In this document: positions 58,201-64,000 of the stretch, in pieces
How positions within the stretch are numbered: position 1 is the stretch's first letter
Layout of the letters: each line of letters starts with the position of its first letter
Source: Planoprotostelium fungivorum
Lineage: Eukaryota > Evosea > Variosea > Cavosteliida > Cavosteliaceae
Reading direction: 5' to 3'
Assembly: GCA_003024175.1 (NCBI GenBank)
Contig: MDYQ01000520.1
Span: forward strand, 1-64,000
Length of the DNA: 64,000 nt
Notes under the pieces: generated by a model
The model's input: only the letters and a program-made list of their open reading frames with translations
Databases searched by the model: none
What the model was told of the DNA's origin: nothing
Position numbers and translations under genes: made by a program

Positions 58201-61200
58201 GATTTTTCATCGAATTGCATTGGTGATCACGATGATCATGTGATCATGTGATCGTGTGGTCATCGTGTGCTGATGATGATGATGACACGAAGCTAACGAT
58301 CCCGACAGATGACAAGACTATCAACGTAGAAGACATCATACGCTGTGCCCTCCTCCACAGCACTATCTCCCAACCTCTCTTCGTCATCATCTGGAAGGGC
58401 ATTCGCAATATGCTCGTCAACGGTTTCGTCTTTCCTTTTCACTTGACCGAGACTCTCATCAGTGGTGTCTTGTCTATTCTCAGATCAAATCCACAGCCAG
58501 ACTGGTTTTCCGTGAGTTTTCATCGACATTTCAACTACATCTGACATTTTGTATCAGAAGAACAGATTGAACGTGAACTACAGCATGCTGGAGATACTCA
58601 AGCTGACGCTTGGCCTACACGATCATGTTTCAAAGGACAGACAGAGAGACGTGTTGACCTGCTTCGTTCACCAGCTGAACCTCCTGGCGACAGAGACAAG
58701 CCAAGAGACCGAAGTCCGCAGGCTGCAGGAGCTATGTTTAGATTCTCTGTCCATCTGCATCTATGAATTGCGTGAGATCATATCGTTCGGCAGCTTGCAG
58801 TCACTCTTCCGTCCGCCACACTCGTGGGTGAGAGAACTCGTGGAGATCTCGAGTTACGTAGGATGACGTGTACAGGTGGGGCTGCAGAGAGATTATTTGG
58901 AGATGGTCATCTCGATATCTCGATGCGAGTGGATGATCGAGACGATGGCGCCGCAGGATTACCGTTCTGTGTTCTTGTTCTTCCTTCCCATACTGGCCAA
59001 TATCCAAGTGAGATGATATTTCATCATATCATCATATCATCATATCATCATATCATCATATCATCATCATATCATCATCACCACATCATCACCCCGTCAT
59101 CACATCGTCACCACATCGCCATCATCACCGTCATCATCATAACATCATCACCGTCATCATCCTATTGTACAACATTCGATCCCAACAACTCTACCTTTTC
59201 ATCCATTCACAACGTTACAGAACACGAACGGCTGCAACGGTCTCGTCTTCCAAGCCCTGGGCGGGATGTTTTTATCTCTACCCAACAAATGGAGAATGGA
59301 GTTTTTCGAGTGGATTTCGCAGAAAATTCCGGAGAACATCACAGACATTCCCATCGTGGAGGCTTTCGTAGATCTCATCTATCGCTACGCTGTGTTGATC
59401 AACGTATCACACTACAACACGATACCGCTGCCGAGGTGGGTCAAATCATCGATGCACACATCGACATCGACGTCAACATCGTGATCAAATCGTCGAATGA
59501 TGTAGATGATGGATCTGTAACGATCGACACATCGAAGAATTGTAGATTGATGATTGGACAGTAATCTGTTTGATGGAAAGAACGATTCGCAGAGTTGGAT
59601 CTCACACAATTGCATCATCACGATACAATGTGGAGCCATGGGTTATTCAAACGTGACAGTTCGCTCACCATCATCACGCATTCAATATTCGATCTACATC
59701 CCATGTGAGTACACATCACGATGTTCATGATCGTGATCGTCATGATGATCGAACGCACGATCGTGTGATGATCGACTCATGTCATGACAGACGAAAACGA
59801 AGAGAAGGTGGAATCGCAATTACATCTGTTGAGCAATGAAGAGACTGAGGTCACTCCACCTCCAATGTCACCCAAGATCCTACCCGCGGAGAACAGTCGT
59901 CCTTCAGTAAAGTGAGTTCGCATCATCATCGATCACCATCGATCGGATCATCCGATCATCATCACCATCACATGCTCCACCGCACCGGTTCATCATCGTC
60001 CATCACGATCGTCACATCATCATCGATCGCGATCATCCGATCGACATCACCTCTGACACATTGGCCAACAGAGAATCCGACTTCATGAGTCTCCTGCGTG
60101 ACAGTCTCAGCGGTGCTGGTAAGCTAGAAGAGAGCCATTACAACATCACCCGATCGAATAGTGGAGACGACGTGCAGCACAGGAGACAGTCACCTTCTTC
60201 ACATCGAAGGAAAGAAGAGACAAGCAGCACTCACTCTTCTCCGAGATGTAGATCACCTGACCCCGTCGCCTCTGAACTGCAAGATCATCACCATCAGGGG
60301 AGGGACCTCAAGTTGAATCGACCGAATGCAGTGTTGTCACACATGCAACATCTCTATCCGTTCGTACATCCACAGACGACACGTGAGTTCGCATCGATGA
60401 TGATGATGATGATGATGACGATGATCAGTGTTGAGAGAGTGTGATGCTCTGAGGAGAGGCCTCTCTGTCTTGGACAGTTTACCCGGATACTGCACACACA
60501 AGATCGGAGTGTTATACGTTGCCATCAACCAGAGTACAGAAGACCACATCCTATCGAACCAATACGGCAGCCCGGGCTATCACAAGGTGAACTTTCATTC
60601 TCTGATGATCAATTTACAAATGAAACAAAGTAAAATCGGCACTAACGAGATGACAGTTCTTGGAGAGCATCGGCAGTATCGTTCGGTTGAAGGACTGCAA
60701 GCAGTATTCCATCTACACGGGAGGATTAGACACGGGAGAACAAGAGGAAGAAGACAACGAAGAGGCGACAGACGACATCATCTCATCACCATCTCATCCC
60801 GATGACGACACGTCACCCTCTTCGATCCGCAGCGACAGAACGGAAGACAGGAGAGAACAGAAGAACGCAGACGGAGACTACGGTATCTACTGGATGAACT
60901 CGAACGTCTCAATCATGTACCATGTCACGACGCTCATGCCCAACATGAGCAACGACCCGCAGTTCACGAATAAGAAGAGACACATTGGAAACGATAACGT
61001 CACCATCGTATATTCGGACTCACACAGAGACTATTCGAACGATACCGTCAGAGGGCAATTCAACTTTGTGTCCATCATCATCTACCCCATCGGCCACGGA
61101 ATGTACAGAATCCACGTGAAGAAGAAGCCAGAGGTGAAGAAGGCTCTCCTTGTCACCTGATGGAAGGACATCACATGATGCAACATTGGATGATGTGATG

Positions 61201-61444
61201 TGAAATTGACTCTTTCCAGGTGCCCGATTTTGGACCGATACCAACGCCGATGGTCGTTTCAGACAGGTCACTGGCACAGATTGTTAGACAGCTCGCCCTC
61301 AATGCAGATGTGATGATGCGCGATGATGTCTTCTCCTCATTTCTCACAGATGGCCTGTTGGGCGTTAAACGGCGGAGAGCTATGTACAAACAATGTAGAG
61401 GAGAGGATCAGACAGATCAAGATGATCGGATCGAGGCTGGTTGA
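55238..61444 (+). CDS. TSC2: Tuberin (TSC2)-like Rheb GTPase-activating protein
   Basis: The N-terminal two thirds is an alpha-solenoid with tuberin-like features: RRLSPSETNRLQYIKDFEEL, DLLSLWHTIEDLVHP, and later many helical repeats such as VLNVLRREASETILLGLYTL. Near the C-terminus is a complete Rap/Rheb-GAP domain: YCTHKIGVLYVAINQSTEDH, ILSNQYGSPGYHKFLESIGS, YTGGLDTGE, YGIYWMNSNVSIMYHVTTLM, the Asn-thumb segment KKRHIGNDNVTIVYSDS (Asn at 60990-60992), GQFNFVSIIIYPIGHGMYRI and VPDFGPIPTPMVVSD. TSC2 with TSC1 turns off Rheb and hence TORC1. More than fifteen introns, several ATC-rich. The start at 55238 is the first ATG that gives the MSQSQGSRDGIKNVFKKF N-terminus; stop at 61442-61444. No TSC1 is in the window. 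Confidence 0.9.
57488..57600 (+). repeat. Intronic ~57-base tandem duplication in TSC2
   Basis: The segment starting at CGTTACATGATTCTCATTC is repeated once about 57 bases later with two or three changes. It lies in a pyrimidine- and CAT-rich intron of about 270 bases in TSC2. Confidence 0.75.
59020..59165 (+). repeat. Intronic (ATCATCAT)n / (CATATCAT)n tract in TSC2
   Basis: About 140 bases of CATATCATCATATCATC-like repeats, decaying downstream into ACATCACCATC. It fills most of an intron of TSC2 between the exons ending near PILANIQ and beginning near NTNGCNG. Confidence 0.85.
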
Positions 61445-61662
61445 AGGCAATCAGCAGAAGGATTCGATCTTTAAGAACAATGAAAGGAGATAAATTTTGG
61501 AATCGTTGTGTCACTCGATGATATAAGCAGCTTTGGTAGGCTCGATTCACTATCCTGCACTCTCAAATTTTATGTTTCAAATAGTGAGTAAAATTGAAAC
61601 GAAATTAATTGCGTCGTTGACGATGAGATATCGAGGGACGGCATCTTGAAGAGCAGCGACCC

Positions 61663-63597
61663 GTGATGATGGAGCCATCCGAATGTGCTGCTCCCATACC
61701 TCTAGACATATGGAACATCATACTTCCACACTTGGCTTCAACTGACTTGTGTCCTCTGTCCTTCACATCGACTTCTCTCAGAGATATCGTGGTCTCCATC
61801 ATGGACTCTCGATCGAAAAACTGGAGGCAATGTACCATTCTTCTACCCATTTACAATGTGGAGATCGCTCAATGGTGGATGGACAACATTCGATCTCCGA
61901 TGCAGATAGAAGTGAAAGAAGCCGCGCGTACCGATCGGCTGGAAGTCATCAACTTGATAGGATGGTCTGAGAGAGAGTATTCGCACTACCATCAAATCAT
62001 GGTCCGTCTCAATCTTCAGGGTGACGTGCGTGTGTATAGAGGTTGGAGCAACTACTTCATCTTGGCCCATGCATGTGACGCAGGAAGTGACAGAGTGGTC
62101 GAAGCTTGTCTCGAGAGAGGTTTACACTTCAACACGTGGAGCTACAAAGGTGATGCAGCACTCCACCAATGTGAGATTGAACGATCGTCAGAACAAGATG
62201 AGAGGAGTTCCTTCCAATTCTTGCAGCTCATTACCAGAGGTGGCCGTATAGACGTTCTCATCAAGGTGTCCTCTGGATATCGGACCAATCATCGATCATT
62301 CTGGAACGAAATCATCGAAGGAGCGATAGAAGGTACTCACACAGACATCCTCTCTTGGGTGAGAGCCAACGCACCCGATGGTCTCATCGCCATCGTAGAG
62401 GGTCAGATGTGATCGTTCACCTTGTTGAAGGGATGACTCACCTGAGACAGGTACCGAATCGCATTACGAAAGAATAAGATGGATGTTCTAGACTGGCTGG
62501 TGAGACATCCATCTTGATGATGACAATGATACCATCGACCATGTGTTGATATGTCTGAAGGAGACGACGGGTGTTCCCATACATCCATACATGAGTGGAT
62601 TAGAGGCAGATCTATGTCAAGCGGCCGCTCTGTCAGGAAAAGTGGAGTCCATGCAGTGGGCGAGAGAAGTGAGGATAATACACCGACATCACGATGACAA
62701 ACGTCTCAGCGAGAGTTTACGTGGGGCTTCAGCTTCTCTTCTGCTTGTCACAGTGGCAGCTTAGAGGTACCACCCTTCTCCTTTTATTCTCAACTGTTGT
62801 AGATGGTCGAATATTGTGTCGAGAATGGTTGCCCACACGGTGGGAAGATCGGTTGGACGACGCTATCTCACGACAAGCCAGGTATCATAGAGGTAAATAA
62901 ATCATTTTTAATTCAAAACGACGTGTTTTATTTCCAAAGCGATCTCGTCTGCTAACATGGAAAGGTGGTGGCCTGGTTATACGAGAGAGATCAGATACAG
63001 AGTGCATCCAACTTACCGCTGCCATTCATAGCAAAGTGTTTTCCTCTTGTCTTGTGGCTGCACGACAGGGGGCAAACAGTGACGGATCCGTACGTACCCG
63101 TGCGTACTCGAAGCTGAACGTGTCAGGGCTATGGCTGCGATACTACACGATCGTGTCGACATTTTGGAGTGGAGTGTAGACAATAACTATCCGTTCACGA
63201 TGGATCACATCAAGTGTGTCTGCTATTATGGGTCACCTTGTATGATGGATTTCCTGTGGCAGAGTGAGAAGAAAGAAAGAGCATCCAAGTGAGACGTACA
63301 GGGTCTTACGTTCGACTCGAAATTTCAGACCGGAGAGAAAACTCGATGAAAATCGACATCGAACAATGCCACGATTCAATGATGAAGAGTTTCAGCAACA
63401 TTGAGAGGTTCAACGTTCCCGTATACATATGGTTGTTGGTGAAGAAATGGAGGCTAGAGGAAGAGACTGTGAGAACTTGGTTTGATGTAGAACCAGAGGA
63501 GATGAAGAAGAAGTGGCTGGTGAAGATGTGGGAGAGAGGAGAGAAGAGGAACGACTCGTTCACCAAGAGGGTCACTCAACTGTTTTCGAAATCGTAA
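61663..63597 (+). CDS. F-box / ankyrin-like repeat protein
   Basis: The N-terminus has an F-box pattern, IPLDIWNIILPHLASTDLCP then LSFTSTSLRDIV, which usually recruits SKP1-cullin ubiquitin ligases. About 600 residues of short helical pairs follow, resembling the diverged ankyrin-like repeats common in amoebae and giant viruses: WWMDNIRSPMQIEVKEAART, VVEACLERGLHFNTWSYKG, DALHQCEIE-like start of the next, VVAWLYERDQIQSASNLP and WSVDNNYPFTMDHIK. The last exon encodes KIDIEQCHDSMMKSFSNIER through VWLLVKKW-like helix to WFDVEPEEMKKKW. Several introns (about 62412-62476, 62505-62540, 62673-62800, 62890-62960) are only approximately placed. The ATG at 61663 is the first in a long open frame. Binding partners unknown. 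Confidence 0.65.
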
Positions 63598-63841
63598 ATA
63601 GATACTGTGAGAAGATCGTGTTGAGTCATCTACGACTGTCAATGCTCTATGTAGTATGTAGAGGGGTACTCCGTTCAGGTAATATCATCGAAAGGTTCAT
63701 CATCACTGTGTCACTTGATCATCTCCCCACCGTGACCATCATCTCACCGTCATTGCCATGATCATCATCTCATCACTACGATCACCGTAATCATCACCAC
63801 CCACTGAAACAAAGCCGCACTCACTCCACACTAACAAACAG

Positions 63842-64000
63842 CGACCTCTGAGAAAGATCACCGTGCACGACAACTTTGAGATTTTTCCTCTGAGATTCAA
63901 CGATTTCCACCTCGTAGACAGATTCCACCCCGGACTCAGATCACTAGATAAGTTAGAAGAAATCAACGGAGCACCGACATCCTCTATCTCTCACTTGCCT
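63842..64000 (+). CDS. Partial gene at right edge, unknown protein
   Basis: A 53-codon block stays open to the window end, reading LRKITVHDNFEIFPLRFND then FHLVDRFHPGLRSLDKLEE and INGAPTSSISHLP. A typical intron end (ACTAACAAACAG) precedes it at 63829-63841, so it is a non-first exon. The upstream exon could be near 63640-63680, but I could not join it in frame. No family recognised. Confidence 0.45.

Noticed and set aside
1-64000. Mobile elements and virus-derived copies
   Set aside because: I looked for reverse transcriptase, integrase, transposase and capsid-like motifs and for long terminal repeats, and recognised none.

Overview
This is a 64 kb piece of a compact, intron-rich eukaryotic nuclear genome of balanced base composition. 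Almost every gene is broken by very short introns, mostly 40 to 60 bases, with GTGAG-type donors, CTAAC/CTGAC-like branch sites and TGATGATG- or TCATCATC-rich interiors. Neighbouring genes lie tens to a few hundred bases apart and alternate between strands. Gene content (TSC2, ISWI, BCS1, eIF4G, CWC21, an ESCRT-III VPS2, CMT1-type mannosyltransferase, CBM18-GH16, F-box/ankyrin-like protein, several unusual fusions) suggests a free-living amoeboid protist. A protosteloid amoebozoan such as Protostelium/Planoprotostelium is my best guess, by inference only.

Layout, left to right. 1-2.87 kb: no confident protein gene, one tRNA-like Pol III candidate. 2.9-5.9 kb (-): a large unrecognised protein with KH-like looking segments, divergent from 6.0-7.5 kb (+), a NYN-domain nuclease-like protein with Lys/Glu linkers and a C2H2 finger. 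7.7-9.8 kb: ATPAF1 (+) and a HAD hydrolase (-), whose stop codons are 5 bases apart. 10.1-15.4 kb (-): ISWI remodeller with a long basic tail. 15.8-20.97 kb: KAT14-type acetyltransferase, SnoaL-like protein, CMT1-type mannosyltransferase, a BTB-FIS1 fusion and an alpha/beta hydrolase. 22-28.6 kb: a small EF-hand-like ORF, a secreted cysteine-rich protein with a giant QLP pentapeptide repeat, a DUF3605 protein, mitochondrial ribosomal protein S34 and VPS2/CHMP2. 29-34 kb: secreted CBM18-GH16-GH16, a wax-synthase-like MBOAT and a small helical protein. 34.3-44.8 kb: BCS1, TRM6, an ankyrin-LCAT/PDAT fusion, a small acidic protein and a METTL21-type methyltransferase. 45.3-55.1 kb: eIF4G, tRNA-Glu(CTC), F-actin capping protein alpha and CWC21/SRRM2-like. 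55.2-64 kb: TSC2, an F-box/ankyrin-like protein and a partial gene at the right edge.

The genes do not form a single pathway; they are housekeeping and secretory genes packed together. Loose themes are mitochondrial biogenesis (ATPAF1, mRPS34, BCS1, FIS1-like), RNA biology (NYN, TRM6, eIF4G, CWC21, tRNA), chromatin (ISWI, KAT14-like) and cell surface or secretion (CMT1-type enzyme, Cys-rich/QLP protein, GH16). The most unusual items are the BTB-FIS1 fusion, the ankyrin-LCAT fusion, the modular secreted protein with more than 500 residues of pentapeptide repeat, and the near-identical internal duplication in the GH16 enzyme. No transposon, retroelement or CRISPR array was recognised. Exon joins were worked out by hand, so CDS spans are gene extents from start to stop codon including introns.
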